Origin: Trichobilharzia regenti
Taxonomy: Eukaryota; Platyhelminthes; Trematoda; Strigeidida; Schistosomatidae
DNA length: 64,000 nucleotides
Assembly: GCA_944472135.2 (NCBI GenBank)
Contig: OX235267.1
Coordinates: 32,829,312 to 32,893,311 of the forward strand
Direction of reading: 5' to 3'
Every line of letters begins with the position of its first letter. The first letter of the stretch is position 1. The notes under the pieces are model-generated. The model saw only the letters and a program-made list of their open reading frames with translations, was not told the DNA's origin and searched no databases. This document shows positions 41,459 to 52,650 of the stretch, in pieces. The position numbers and the translations under genes are program-made.

Positions 41459-41622
41459 TTGATATAAGTATAAAACTTAGGTAGTGTGGTAGAGTATAAC
41501 CCCATTAAAGATAAGATTTTATTTTGATAAATCAAACAGTGTTATACAGTGATATAAATGGATGACCACCTTTCGAGCACAAATTATTGCTCATAATCTT
41601 ATCAAGTCACTTGATATGCTGA
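41459..41622 (+). repeat. PLE-type terminal repeat arm (outer left)
   Basis: Reverse complement of 43736-43913 with scattered differences, and homologous to the arm at 48908-49092. The left arm is cut off by an RTE fragment. Confidence 0.65.
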
Positions 41623-42360
41623 TTTCAGAGTAATAAAGGTCTATCTTGCCTCTTCAATCCTGTCTGGCTTTGTATCATATTTTGGAAAATATTGAGCAGA
41701 AATAGGGACGTTGAAATGATGATAGACAGATGCAGTAATCAGAAGTATCACTTGTGTACACACCATCCACTAATACAACAGTCAACCGATCCCCCAGCAC
41801 ACAACTAAGACGAGACGGAAAGCAATAATACTTACACAACAATGTATAATTCAAAACATCACCAGAGATATATCAACTAATCTGTAACAACAATCAATAA
41901 AATAATAGGCGTATTTCATGTGAGCTAGTTGGGTGTTGTTTATTTCCAGCCTGGAAATCGATCAACATATCACTTTGACAACTTCATCTGTATTTGAAAA
42001 GATACTGCCTAGCTGGATAAGTGAATGAAGTAACCCCGCCTTCAAATTTCTTCTGTTGATAGTGAGACGGTGTGTTTGTTGTTGCGGGCTGATTATCCTC
42101 ATTACCTATGTCTTTTTTATCTCCACATGAATTCCTATCTTTGCGGCCTCTTTTGTCAATTTCGTTGGTTTTCGCCTGTACGTTTTCGAATTTATGTGAA
42201 CTTAGGCGCGTAAATCGTCTACTAAGTCCCGATGTTCCAGAGTCTTCTTATCGGTACAAAGATAAGGATTTAGCGTTAATTAAGGAATCGATTTATGAGT
42301 CATTGTCATAGTGAGATAAGTATTTAGGGATTATTTATTATTATTATTATTATTTCTGAA
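41623..42360 (-). pseudogene. RTE C-terminal fragment with an internal insertion
   Basis: Minus-strand RTE scraps at about 41630-41690 (GAAGGTCTATCTTGCC class) and 42055-42200 match 15500-15720. About 350 nt between them is unassigned. A TTATTA tract lies near 42334-42354. Confidence 0.5.
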
Positions 42361-42775
42361 TGTACATTATCTTAAATTGATTTTTATTCAAGTGTCTAAT
42401 CAATTTCACTCATGTATATAAATGAAGCAAGAAAGTTGTGTGAGTGATTTGATATAGACAAAACTTCAGCAGTTCAACAGAGAGTCTCTTTTCATCGGCG
42501 AATTCATTTTCATAGCTGTACAATCACAATTATATATATGAGTCATTTTGTATGTGTTTGTACATTAAATTTTCCAAATGAAAATACAATTAATAAGTTC
42601 AGATGAATTGGATGTTGATGTAATAGGGTAGTAATAAAAGTGATGAGTTGTCACAAACGATTGTTAAAGAAGAGTTCCACAATAACATGAATAGTTTTAT
42701 GAGAGAGTTGAGCTCAGGGTGTACATGGAAACAAAATAGCCTACGGAATTACGCAATAGTTTTAAGTAGTTAGTG
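42361..42775. repeat. Inverted repeat arm, inner left
   Basis: 42456-42775 pairs with 43391-43712 in inverted orientation at roughly 80 percent by eye, with an LTR in the loop. 42361-42455 matches the 49092-49160 and 49422-49460 arm of the other copy. Confidence 0.6.
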
Positions 42776-43330
42776 TTATGTACTCGTCGCTAAATTATTG
42801 TTATGGACTGGTCGAGAAACTAATAGTCCTGACGCAAGAAGGCGGAAATCAGAAGACCACTAGGTTTGCGATGATACTTCTATTTTCCAAACACAAGGAG
42901 AAGCAATAAGTGGTATCACACCAAAAATAAGTAAGTAGATCATAAGATTGTGAGAACGAAATATATATATGAATGTCCAGACAAAGGGTGTGAACAATCA
43001 TTAGACAGTCTTAACATGAATGGCTAATTATAATGAAGTATCGATCCATATATACATAGCGAAATATAGCAGACATGTGAACAACCATATATGGATATAT
43101 ATCACCAAGCAACGGACTGTCAACAAACACTCATATTATATATAATATAAGGGGAATATACATTGTTAAAGGAGACAAGTTCATACAAGTGAAATGGTCA
43201 CAGACTAAGCGAGCAAACAGAAAGAGAGACCAACATACACACACACACATAAATATATATATGTGGATACATATCAGATAGAAAAACAAGCATAGAAGCA
43301 AAAGTTTAGTGAAAATCAAATCACCACCTC
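42774..43330 (-). repeat. LTR, second Gypsy-like family, copy b
   Basis: Begins twice: TGTTATGTACTCGTCG at 42774 and TGTTATGGACTGGTCGAG at 42799, so the terminal 25 nt are partly duplicated. It shares most of its length with 32139-32440. Confidence 0.6.
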
Positions 43331-43390
43331 TACTATCATGGTAATAACTCTGTTGATTTGAGTTAACTTTTGTTTGTATGCTTATTTTTC

Positions 43391-43913
43391 TAACTACTTA
43401 AAACTATTGCGTAATCCTGTGGGATATTTTTTTCCATATTCACCCTGAGTACAACTCTTTCATCAAACTATGCGTGTTATAACGTAACTCTTTTTTAAGA
43501 ATCGTTTGTGACAACTCATCGCTTTTCGTACTACCCTCTTATACCAACATCCAATTCATCTGAACATACTAATTGTATTTTCGTTTGGCAAATTTATTGT
43601 ACACACAAATACAAAATGACTCATATATATATATATATATATATGATTGTACAGCTTTGAAAATGAATTAGCCGGCGAAAAGAGACTCTTCACCGAATTG
43701 CTGGACTTCTGTCTATTAATGTTCGAATGGGAATTTTTCCTTGACTTGATATGATTATGAGCAATAATTTGTACTAAAAATGTGACTACCAGTTAATATT
43801 ACTGCATAACAAACACTGTGTGACACTTTATCAGAATAAAATCTTATCCATAATGGCATAGTTGTACTCAGTGTACCCACAGTGTCCGAGTTTTATACTT
43901 ATATTTTAGGGAT
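43391..43913. repeat. Inverted repeat arms, right side
   Basis: 43391-43712 pairs with 42456-42775, and 43736-43913 pairs with 41459-41622. A (TA)n tract lies at about 43624-43644. A hammerhead-like stretch (TTTGAAAATGAATTAGCC, GGCGAAAAGAGACTC) is at about 43652-43700. Confidence 0.6.
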
Positions 43914-44589
43914 TAGTATTCCATTTATTTCCCATTTATTAAAACTGAAATTTCTGTCCATTTATTCGTCCTAAACATTCTTATCTGATTAGTATTGTCT
44001 TTTTTCCTTTTGTGATGTATTTGATTGGTTTTTTAGTAGATTATTTAGTAAATCATTGAGTTTGGTATTTGTTGTTGTTATTGGCAGTATACTTCATAGC
44101 TGCCATTATTTAACATAATACTACTGACTTCTGAAAATAAGTAGCACAAACGATATGCATAATTTTCAGCTGTTGTCAATTGGTTAGTTAGATAAAATAA
44201 ACATCTGAAGACAGTTTATAAATGTGGGTAGAAATGATACTGTTTTTTCCATGATCCTGACTCCTTACAAGAACTACCTTAAATAGTCTACGAATTGGGG
44301 CCGTATTGTCCTCTTAATAATGTTACCTATCTAAGAGGCATCACGATATCATCTGATGAAAGTGTAATATAAATTTCACCTAATATTCAGCTAATGAATA
44401 AAAAGATCTTCGTCACGGCTATACATCATTTCTTTCAGTAAAGCGCTGTCACATCGGACAGTGCCTACAACATCTATGGAATAGTGAGTACAGACACCAG
44501 AAACCTAGATGGGTAATGATTACGCTAAAAAAAACTACTTTTTCGGGATAGTGTTCTGTAATGTTTTAAGTTAGTTTGGTTATCATCTT
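43914..44589. other. No gene recognised
   Basis: No supported exon; AT-rich. Confidence 0.5.
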
Positions 44590-45018
44590 CATTATTGATA
44601 TGTAATCACATGATGTCTACTTTGTTTTGACAGTTTGATATATTTTGCTATGTGTATATTGATCGATATTCCATTATAACTCATAATATGCTTTGTCTCT
44701 CCATTAACTAAATAAACAATGTATGACCTTTTTATCACATGTCATTAAAACCAATCAGAATCCAATGATGGTAAGAAAAACTACTGTCTATCTTATTGGT
44801 TCATGTATATTAGTCATTTTCATATATACTCTGCATTGTACACTTTTATACACACTTGTTCACACCTTTAGTACATACACTAGGTATCCTTTCACTCACA
44901 CACTTGTGTGACAGTCATTTTCCCTTGTTGAAAAATACACATATCATCGTGAACGTGGTGGTCTTCTGATTTTCCCCTTTTCGCGTCAGGACAATTAACT
45001 ATTCAGCAGTACATAACA
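44590..45018 (+). repeat. LTR, second Gypsy-like family, copy c
   Basis: Ends CAGTACATAACA at 45018, followed by TTTATTGGCGACGAAACC, the kind of leader that follows a 5' LTR. The plus orientation is opposite to copies a and b. The 5' boundary is approximate, and the internal region is not recognisable beyond the leader. Confidence 0.55.
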
Positions 45019-46100
45019 TTTATTGGCGACGAAACCATAACAATTACTATTGCGATTGCTAGTAGAAATCATGCATGGAGTGGCACGCTAGGTAAATGCA
45101 TATTCAAGTCATATACCGAGGGCAGAATGGAGTGTACCTGGATCAACTCAACACAAAGAGCAACATCCTCGCTAGCTACTTTTTTGGGCGAACTGGTTGT
45201 TTGCAAATTAAACGCTATGAAGTAAGAATTTATCACAGTTTGCCCCGGCAACAGAAGTGACTAGAATCACATTATGCTATCTGTTTGACGTAACAAATGT
45301 CAACTAAGATGAGGAGTTACATATCAACCTGGTATATTCTACTCATTGTTATTGGTAGTTGAAAACTATTCACTTCAACCAGCAGTGCTTGGTAACCAGA
45401 TCAAAGTTATCCAAACACCAGATTGTTTAAGGCGAATCGTAATTCAAGTGATTTCAACTATTTCATCTAACTAAGGTTGAAACAAAACTTTGCATCAGTG
45501 TATGAAATCAATTACCGCTGGTTAGTGCCATACAGAAAAGTGTGTAGCCTACCTGTCCGGGATCTTTATTGTGTCAAGAATCAGTGTTTGAAGACTATCA
45601 GCGTAGAGGTAATCATTCTTTATTACCCTGCTTCCGAAACTCCTTACTAAACTCTACTCTGGTCATCGCCCACTTGTACATCTTTCTCCACTGTAGTTTT
45701 ATTATCCTTCCCTCATCTACTACAGCTCCTGCATTTTTAAGAATTGCTTCATCCTGAACTGATGCGCTATAGCCTGGAGTTCTGCGTTGATACTTCACTC
45801 CATCTATCTGGTGATCAATCCGTGTAGGAGATTAGGATTTCCTTATATCCTCCAGAAGTACTATCACATGCCAGTCCATGAGTGGAACTAGAATGAGAAA
45901 TGATGGCTTAGACATTGACTGTGACATAGAGAAGATCATGTGAAAAGGAAATGAATGCTTGTGTATAGTCTGCCAAGAGTGGTGGCAGATAACCTGAGAG
46001 CAATAAGGATATGCAACTGGGACTCTATATCCCAATCAGAGGGCAATAAATGAATAACAATAATAAGAGAATAAAAGAAAAAGGTACATATTCAACTAAC
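45019..46100. other. Unassigned; possible LTR-element leader at its start
   Basis: After the leader at 45019-45036 no gag-like frame could be followed. The rest lies in the large intron of the minus-strand gene. Confidence 0.4.
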
Positions 46101-46419
46101 TTGAATCTTCTACCAACTGATTAATTGATTCTTTTAAATATCCCAATGCAGTTGGCGGGTTACTCTTCGGCGAGTATCGTCTAACTGAAGTGACGCCTTT
46201 AGACTCATGAAGTTTTCCACCTTCATCAATTAAATATTCAAAGTCTTCTTTGTCAACAGCTTGACGATAAACAGTTGTAGCCAGGGGAGGTGCCTCTTCA
46301 GCTAGAACACATTGCCATGGTGTAAAATTATCACCTGGTCGTTTAGTTAAACCAAACGCAGGCGGTGAAAAGGTATACAAATGCTGATTGCTTAGCAGAC
46401 TCAATAAATTCATATCCCC
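46101..46419 (-). CDS. Hypothetical protein, exon B (minus-strand gene)
   Basis: 319-nt exon between acceptor ACCCTTTTAG and donor GTTAGT. It opens in phase 0 (GDMNLLSLLSNQHLYTFSPP), continues RPGDNFTPWQCVLAEEAPPL and ALGYLKESINQLVEDS, and ends with one base that joins exon C. It is open throughout, with protein-like composition. No known domain was recognised. Confidence 0.75.
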
Positions 46420-46639
46420 CTAAAAGGGTTAGATAAGAAATTCGGAAATTTTTGATGAAGCAAGCTAGTCATCTTTGTTCTTAATAATTATGACCAAACC
46501 TACAAAAACACTGTTTCCCCATAATAGTCTTATCTTGCCTATCATAAGAGACTGACACCTTGAAGTTAGATGATAACTGAAATTAAATTATGTTGTGAAT
46601 TTCTATGACTGAACACTACTTTGTAAGTAGTATCCTGCT

Positions 46640-46932
46640 TCTAGTCCTTTATTTCGAGCCGACTGAATTCTATCAGTCGAGTTTTGCAATGTAGCCACTA
46701 TGATGCTGGGTGACTCGTCAACACAGTGTACTGTGAATTGTTGATATTAGACGGTTGAAGGTAATCTTCAAGAAGTCTTGGACCTATGTTCAGCGCTGGG
46801 TCCGTCTGACTCGCAGAAGAGACATGAATTTCTTCAAGGTTGTAGATACGCCTTGATGACTGGTGAGTGCTAACTAGCACGAAAACTAAATGGAAGGCTT
46901 CCCACCGATTGCCTGCAACCATCTAATATCAA
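46640..46932. repeat. Family D hammerhead SINE, two units head to head
   Basis: The left part (46640-46788) is a minus-strand tail starting at the post-cleavage stretch. The right part (46790-46932) is a plus-strand head (CAGCGCTGGGTCCGTCTGAC replaces the normal B box) and hammerhead (about 46850-46890, CTGGTGAGTGCTAACTAGC, GAAAAC). The core is altered, so it is probably inactive. Confidence 0.6.
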
Positions 46933-47640
46933 TAAGATGGATTTCGTTACCAACCAAAACTAGTTATAGAATCAATGGGAAACAGAGAGCACTACATAAC
47001 TATTTCATCCTAGTTTAGGACTCTTCAAGAGTATATGCCAATGATCTCACCAGAGATTGGACCCATGGTAATTCTAACCAATACCGATTCTGGATAAACT
47101 TCCAATAGCAAGCGATATAGTGAAGAAAGTTAATTTGAACTCAGCATGAACCCCAAGAAGATTTAACAACTGACAAATAACTTTGTCCTTAATTAGTGAA
47201 CCTGAGGAAGAAGTCATCGAAAACAATAATTAATAATTGAAATGAAATTAATATATGACAACCTGCTGAGTTTCTTGAAGTGTTAAAAACCTTTTTTCAA
47301 CTTATACTATAATTTTTCATTAGTTAGATGATTTAGCTTGGATTATTTTAGAGGTTTTATGTAGTAGATATGTGATGAAGATTCATAGTAAATACTTAAC
47401 CTTATTTCAGTTAGTCGGTTAGTTGTTTAAACCTCAGTGACTCTTCACAGATATTCTATGTGTCAGACTATGAGTTACACCTGTTGCAGGATTGTCGTTT
47501 ATAATCGATTAAGTTGAGAAAGATTCGAACCCAGGACTCATTGACTGAGTATTAGGACCTAAAATCAATAAACCACATCTCCATACCAACCCTAATATTG
47601 TTCATTTATTACTTGATTCAAGTTTGTTTGAAGTGCTTTA
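46933..47640. other. Mostly unassigned; two short repeat traces
   Basis: A family P fragment is at about 46975-47050 (minus). A PLE-type motif is at about 47203-47240 (GAACCTGAGGAAGAAGTC, ATCGAAAACAAT). Otherwise nothing. Confidence 0.4.
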
Positions 47641-47719
47641 AGTTTTCTTTTAACGATTACATAACTCTTAAACAAATAAGGAAACAGTAAGGCTTTATGA
47701 TTTCTTATGCTACATATGA

Positions 47720-47799
47720 AAAGAATGATTGCTTTCCTTACTTTAATACAGACAATGTTCTCAGTTGTCTCTTGTCTTTGTAACCTTCTCAATCTCTAG
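47720..47799 (+). pseudogene. CR1-type RT fragment, 5' piece before the LTR insertion
   Basis: Reads NTDNVLSCLLSL then PSQSL, matching residues about 52-69 of the CR1-type protein at 56722-58317. Broken by the Gypsy element at 47800. Confidence 0.5.
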
Positions 47800-48127
47800 T
47801 GTGGTGAGAGCAGGCTGCTAGCCGATTGGTTGGCACTAATCTACGTTAAGGTCTAGGTCACTAATATGGGCCGTGAGAAAATATGAACAAGACTGAGTCA
47901 ACAACCAATCACAGCAAAGTTAACGTGGCAAAATGTGATTCGCAGATAGAGAACTCTATTTGTCAAGGAATCCCGAAACAACCAATCAGAAGCCTGCGTT
48001 TGTCTACCTAAACAACCAATCAGATGACTGCGCTTGTCTATAATAATGTAGTTGAAAGATGTATAAATACGTGTTGATTTTCATAATAAAACGATCTGTT
48101 GCTTCACCCTTGTCTTCTGTTGTTACA
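47800..48127 (+). repeat. 5' LTR
   Basis: TGTGGTGAGAG to TTGTTACA. Contains TATAAATACGTG (48062) as a likely promoter TATA element and AATAAA near 48084 as a likely polyadenylation signal. Confidence 0.9.
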
Positions 48128-48571
48128 TTTGGTGTCGCTGCCTACCGACAAATGAAAAGCCTATACCCTGCAGTTTTTGATGGAGACATATGGATCTTCG
48201 GGCAGGACTTCAAGGCTTCTGCGCAGTTGAGTGGCGTTCAAGATCTGCCAGCGATGGAGCTGCTACTTGAGACGCTGCTGGGAGGTCGGGCGAAAGCAGC
48301 ATATGAAGGTGTCGGCCGAAGTATGGACGAATGTTCGACAGGGTCAGGCAAACAGTTTCCAAAGTGGGAAGGACCATATATGGTCACTTCGAGATGGGAT
48401 TACGCAGACACAGTCGCAATGGCGAACAATAAGAGGCGCGTGAACGTCAGCGAGCTCCAGAAATGGATACAGCGAGACAAGCCAACGATGACGCCTGCAC
48501 CAAGTAGATCAAGCCGACTTCAGTCGCACGTATTTGACGGGGGGACGAGTGTGGTGAGAGCAGGCTGCTAG
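48128..48571 (+). CDS. Gag-to-integrase fusion ORF
   Basis: One open frame (entering from the LTR at 48059) reads SLYPAVFDGDIWIFGQDFKA and LLETLLGGRAKAAYEG (gag-like), then SGKQFPKWEGPYMVTSRWDY and NKRRVNVSELQKWIQRD (integrase C-terminal end). No protease, RT or integrase core. It stops just inside the 3' LTR at 48571. Whether the fusion is translated is unknown. Confidence 0.7.
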   Translation, partial: FGVAAYRQMKSLYPAVFDGDIWIFGQDFKASAQLSGVQDLPAMELLLETLLGGRAKAAYEGVGRSMDECSTGSGKQFPKWEGPYMVTSRWDYADTVAMANNKRRVNVSELQKWIQRDKPTMTPAPSRSSRLQSHVFDGGTSVVRAGC

Positions 48572-48877
48572 CCGATTGGTTGGCACTAATCTACGTTAAG
48601 GTCTAGGTCACTAATATGGGCCGTGAGAAAATATGAACAAGACTGAGTCAACAACCAATCACAGCAAAGTTAACGTGGCAAAATGTGATTCGCAGATAGA
48701 GAACTCTATTTGTCAAGGAATCCCGAAACAACCAATCAGAAGCCTGCGTTTGTCTACCTAAACAACCAATCAGATGACTGCGCTTGTCTATAATAATGTA
48801 GTTGAAAGATGTATAAATACGTGTTGATTTTCATAATAAAACGATCTGTTGCTTCACCCTTGTCTTCTGTTGTTACA
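48550..48877 (+). repeat. 3' LTR
   Basis: Copy of the 5' LTR with no difference seen. It is preceded by a purine tract (GACGGGGGGACGAG), the expected plus-strand primer site. Confidence 0.9.
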
Positions 48878-48907
48878 CTAGGACCAGATGGAGTAGCAGC
48901 TATTATA

Positions 48908-49562
48908 TAAGTATAAAACTTGGGTACCGTGGTAGAGTATAACTATACCATTATGGATAAGATTTTATTTTGATAAATCACACAGTGTTGTACAGTAATA
49001 TTAGCTGATGACCACCTTTTGAGCACAAACTATTGCCACTCATAATCATATCAAGTTACTCACACAACCTTTTTATTTCATTTATATACATGTGTGGAAT
49101 CGATTAGATATTTGAATAAAAATCAATATAGGATAATGCACATTCAGAAATGATAATAATATGAGTGTTATTGATCAATTACAATCAGATGGGAAATAAG
49201 ACGAGTGTTTTTATCGTCATAAAATGTTACTTGCTAGAATGTTGTGATGTACGTGAATTGAAGTAGAATTTTAAGATTCTTTATTATCCTCCTCTGATTT
49301 GACTGACTGATGGTATAATATCTTCCATATTTCTGGTATTTGTATTGAGTCATTTTTGTTGCATGTGTTGGGTGTAGACTCAATGGACAAGGATTCAGTA
49401 ATCAACCTCTCTCTCTCCACTCATGTATATAAATGAAGCAAGGAAGTTGTATGAGTAATTTGATATGATTATGAGTGGCAATAGTTTATGCTGGAAACGT
49501 GGTCATCAGTTAATATTACTGTGTAACACTGTATGATTTATCAAAATAAAATCTTATCTATA
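48908..49562. mobile_element. Non-coding PLE-like element with 145-bp inverted repeats
   Basis: Inverted repeats 48948-49092 and 49422-49566, with an extra 40-nt extension on the left only. The insert is flanked by a 20-nt direct repeat, ATGGAGTAGCAGCTATTATA (48888) and ATGGAGTGGCAGCTGTTATA (49563), two mismatches. The target is again the CR1 RT frame (GVAAI). One-sided extensions beside inverted terminal repeats are a Penelope hallmark, but no RT remains. Confidence 0.65.
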
Positions 49563-50285
49563 ATGGAGTGGCAGCTGTTATACCCAAAAAATGTGTGGAT
49601 ATTTTATGTCATACTTTTAGTGATATGTTAAATGCATCTTTTTCCTCAAATATTGGGTCTGCTTCTTGGAAAGAAAGGCACTAAAAATGTTCCGGTGCAT
49701 AAATCATCAGGCGGATTATGCATTAAGTGTAAACCTATTTTTTCCTCTGACCTATCCTGGTCTTCTCATGTCTTAGCGATTTTTAAAAGAATATTTCGTC
49801 TGACTGTTTACATTAAGTAAATAAGGCACTCAGGCCTAACCCAAACACTCCTCTTACAGTTCGTCAACTCGTGTTTCTTACCTATTCTTCTTTACTGTTC
49901 ACCCTTGCTTATTCTTTCCTGGATTGCTTAAAAAAGACTATGTCATACTTCGTAGAACTCTGAAGACTGTCAGTAGGACGAGTGGTATCCCATTGGGCCA
50001 TATCGTTGACATTGTCACGGATAGGCACTTGATGTCATGCAACAAATTTGTTAAAGGAATTTTGTCAAATTCTGAGCACCCACTATACGCGCAGCTCCAA
50101 CCTTGTGTATCTCTTCAGGTAAAACAAGAAGTCTTTTCAGAAGACTTTATGCACGTACGTCTAAGTATAAAAATTCCACTATACCATATCTGGCACGTAC
50201 TTTATGTGATGAAAATAGCGTCAGGCATGAACCAACTGACTAACCTTCTTTGCACTACTAAATAAACCATTTCCTCCACCCTTAC
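49563..50285 (+). pseudogene. CR1-type RT fragment with internal deletion
   Basis: Reads GVAAVIPKKCVDILCHTFSD and MLNASFSSN, then jumps to FSSDLSWSSHVLAIFKRIFR and on to the C-terminus, so the central RT (FLDF to YADD) is missing. Several stops. Confidence 0.7.
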
Positions 50286-50439
50286 AACATCAAACTTTAT
50301 TGTTATTGTATTTCTTATATTTATAATCCTCTCAATTTTTTGTTTTTGTTTATTTTTTCATAAATGTGAACATCATTTAAGCTGTGTTAAAACTGTTAAT
50401 TTTGCCTTTCTCCTCACTATACTATATCAACAGAACATT

Positions 50440-50526
50440 AGATATCAGGTATGGGTCGGCGTGGGCTCGAAACCCGGACCATGTGCATGGTCGGCGAGAG
50501 TCTTAACCACTGTGCCACCGACGCAC
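50440..50526 (-). repeat. tRNA-SINE family Q, head only
   Basis: Minus-strand GTGCGTCGGTGGCACAGTGG head and B box; the body is truncated at ATATCTAATG. Confidence 0.7.
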
Positions 50527-50589
50527 ATCGCATAAGCAGGGTCCTGGATTAATAAGTGATTGAATTCTTATTTTTCTGGCGGGAAGCAC

Positions 50590-51585
50590 CACATTCCACA
50601 TAAAGGAAGGTCTCTCACTGCTTTACTCACTGTAGCCCGTGTTTCTGATGGCGCTATTCTTTCTCGTCTTTTTATGATTTTCTTTCTTCTCACATGATTT
50701 GACTCGTTCTAATGAAGCCAATTTTGCTGAGTATGCTGATGATTTGACTCTTTTCATGATGGTCAGAACTCAGTTACTTTGATCCAAGATGAAAAAACTG
50801 TTCATCAAAAATTAGTGAGTGGTTCTCATCAAATCTATCCAAACGTTAGACACAAACATGATTTGCATGAACTGGTTCATTCTCATGGTTCTTGTTGAAT
50901 AAAATATTTTTACTTTTTTATATTTTTGATTACAGCTTGATGCCACACAGTATTTTTGGGACAAGTGTGGAATTTTCAGCGTGGATATCGGTAGCCCGAA
51001 ATTCGCAGGCCGACCATAGATATCAGGTGTGCGTCGGCGTGGGCTCGAACCCCGGATCATGTGCATGGTTGGCGAGAGTCTTAACCACTGTGCCACCGAC
51101 GCACCCAAAGGTACTGAAGTCGAATACTTAGGATTATTTCTTTTCTCTGATCTTTCCTGATCATCCCTCATCATCTTAGTTTCTAGAGAGATATTTCATT
51201 TAGCCTTCTACGTAAGGAAGTTAAGGCAGTCTGGTATCATTCAGTCTTCGCCTTTGCAGTTTATTAATTTTTGTATTCTACCCACTCCTTTTTATCACTC
51301 CCATTTAATCTTTCCTGGAATACTTAAAAAAAAGATTTTGTTGCGTTGCGAAGGGTACTAAAAGCTATCGACATGACTAGTGGGTGTCACTAAGTACACT
51401 TGTTAAAAATATTGCTGACAGACACTAGAACTCATTGGGGAAATTTGCGAATTTATTATCTTATCGGATTCTAAGCATCCTCCTTATATCCAACTCTCTT
51501 GTTTCATCTCATCAGGTAGAACTAGAAGTAATTATAAACGACTTAATATTCAAACGATTAAGTATTAGAACTCTACAATAACTAA
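50590..51585 (+). pseudogene. CR1-type RT, YADD box to C-terminus, split by a SINE
   Basis: EYADDLTLFMMV near 50730, then after the SINE GTEVEYLGLFLFSDLS, YVRKLRQSGIIQSSPLQFIN and the ISSGRTRSNYKRL end. Many stops. Confidence 0.7.
50921..51104 (-). repeat. tRNA-SINE family Q, inside CR1 copy
   Basis: Full minus-strand unit, with CR1 coding sequence on both sides. Confidence 0.8.
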
Positions 51586-51680
51586 TTTGGTATGCAGCAT
51601 TTTAGGCATGAAATTAGTAACTTACTGTGAGACAACAAGTAAGCAGCCCCTTTTTATTCTTTCAATTATTAACATATTTG

Positions 51681-52639
51681 AACAAAGCAAGAACAACAAT
51701 AGTACGTACCAGGATAATATGAGCTCATCTTTTATTATTTATTTAGAGGATTCTTCTCAACTGGTTACAACCTGAACGATAAAAAATATGAATTACATTA
51801 AAGATATGAACATACTTTTCCACGATCACAAGGAGTAATTGGTGCATGTACGTGCCAAAGCGCATACATTGGAAGAACAGAGAGAAGGATTAGTGTCCAC
51901 ATTAATGAATACATACCAAAGAACCTGAGACTGAAAGGTTCGCCAGCATTAAAGAGTGCGATTGTTCGTCATCTATTGGACACTGGTCATATTGTAGACA
52001 ACCTGAAGTCGTTCAAAATAATTAACAAGCAAAAGAAACCTAGCTTGCTACGCTTTACTGAAGCAATTGCCATCAAACGACTTGAAGCAAATCTATGTAC
52101 GCAGAAAGAGACAGTGGTGAATCTTGCACTGCCCTGGTGATAACAAAAAAAAGTATATAACTTTCATGAGTCACTTTTTTTTCATGTTTAGAAAACTCTA
52201 CTCTCTCATCTAAACATGACTCACCCTACCTTGTTTCTTTTCTTTCATTTTTTCTATTGGCTATTAGATAAGACGCTTTCTTTAGTTACGTAATCTACTT
52301 CTTTGTTATGCTCTTTCTAGCTAAACCTTATATATGCAACCCTGTTTTTGTCTCCAAGCCTAATTGTCTAATTCTATAAATAGTCAGTGTTTGTAACTCC
52401 TAATCAGTTAAATCATTCCGGACTAATGCTACTTTTAATTCTTACCAATTACTCCTTGTGATCGTGGAAAAGTATGTTCATATCTTTAATGTAATTCATA
52501 TTTTTTATCGTTCAGGTTGTAACCAGTTGAGAAGAATCCTCTAAATAAATAATAAAAGATGAGCTCATATTATCCTGGTACATACTATTGTTGTTCTTGC
52601 TTTGTTGAAGTTTATTAATGGGAAGAATTGCATGAAGTC
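51681..52639 (+). mobile_element. Penelope-like element, endonuclease part, with inverted terminal repeats and TSD
   Basis: Inverted repeats 51681-51842 and 52445-52606 (162 bp, one mismatch seen), a 33-nt extension on the 3' side (52607-52639), and the direct repeat ATTAACATATT outside (51668-51678, 52640-52650). This is the architecture described for Penelope elements. The internal part holds only the GIY-YIG end, so the copy is 5' truncated in coding terms. Confidence 0.8.
51837..52140 (+). CDS. PLE GIY-YIG endonuclease domain, partial
   Basis: Open frame IGACTCQSAYIGRTERRISV, then LKSAIVRHLLDTGHIVDNLK, SFKIINKQKKPSLLRFTEAI and AIKRLEANLCTQKE to VNLALPW and TGA. The YIG half of GIY-YIG, the catalytic Arg region and the C-terminal Glu (TEAI) are visible. 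No RT upstream. Confidence 0.75.
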
Positions 52640-52650
52640 ATTAACATATT

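Larger units (their letters stand above)
47800..48877 (+). mobile_element. Internally deleted Gypsy-type element with identical LTRs
   Basis: Two 328-bp LTRs (47800-48127, 48550-48877) that are identical as far as read by eye, 422 nt between them, and the 4-bp TSD CTAG (47796-47799, 48878-48881). Identical LTRs mean a very recent insertion. It landed inside a CR1 RT frame. It has the same fusion as 4650-5676, so it must have been mobilised in trans. Confidence 0.9.

Noticed and set aside
45613..45798. 61-codon minus-strand ORF
   Set aside because: Short and without splice sites; charged composition alone is not evidence.
48059..48127. Natural start of the Gypsy ORF inside the LTR
   Set aside because: The frame runs in from the LTR by chance; the leader after the LTR is at 48128, so coding before it is unlikely to be meaningful.
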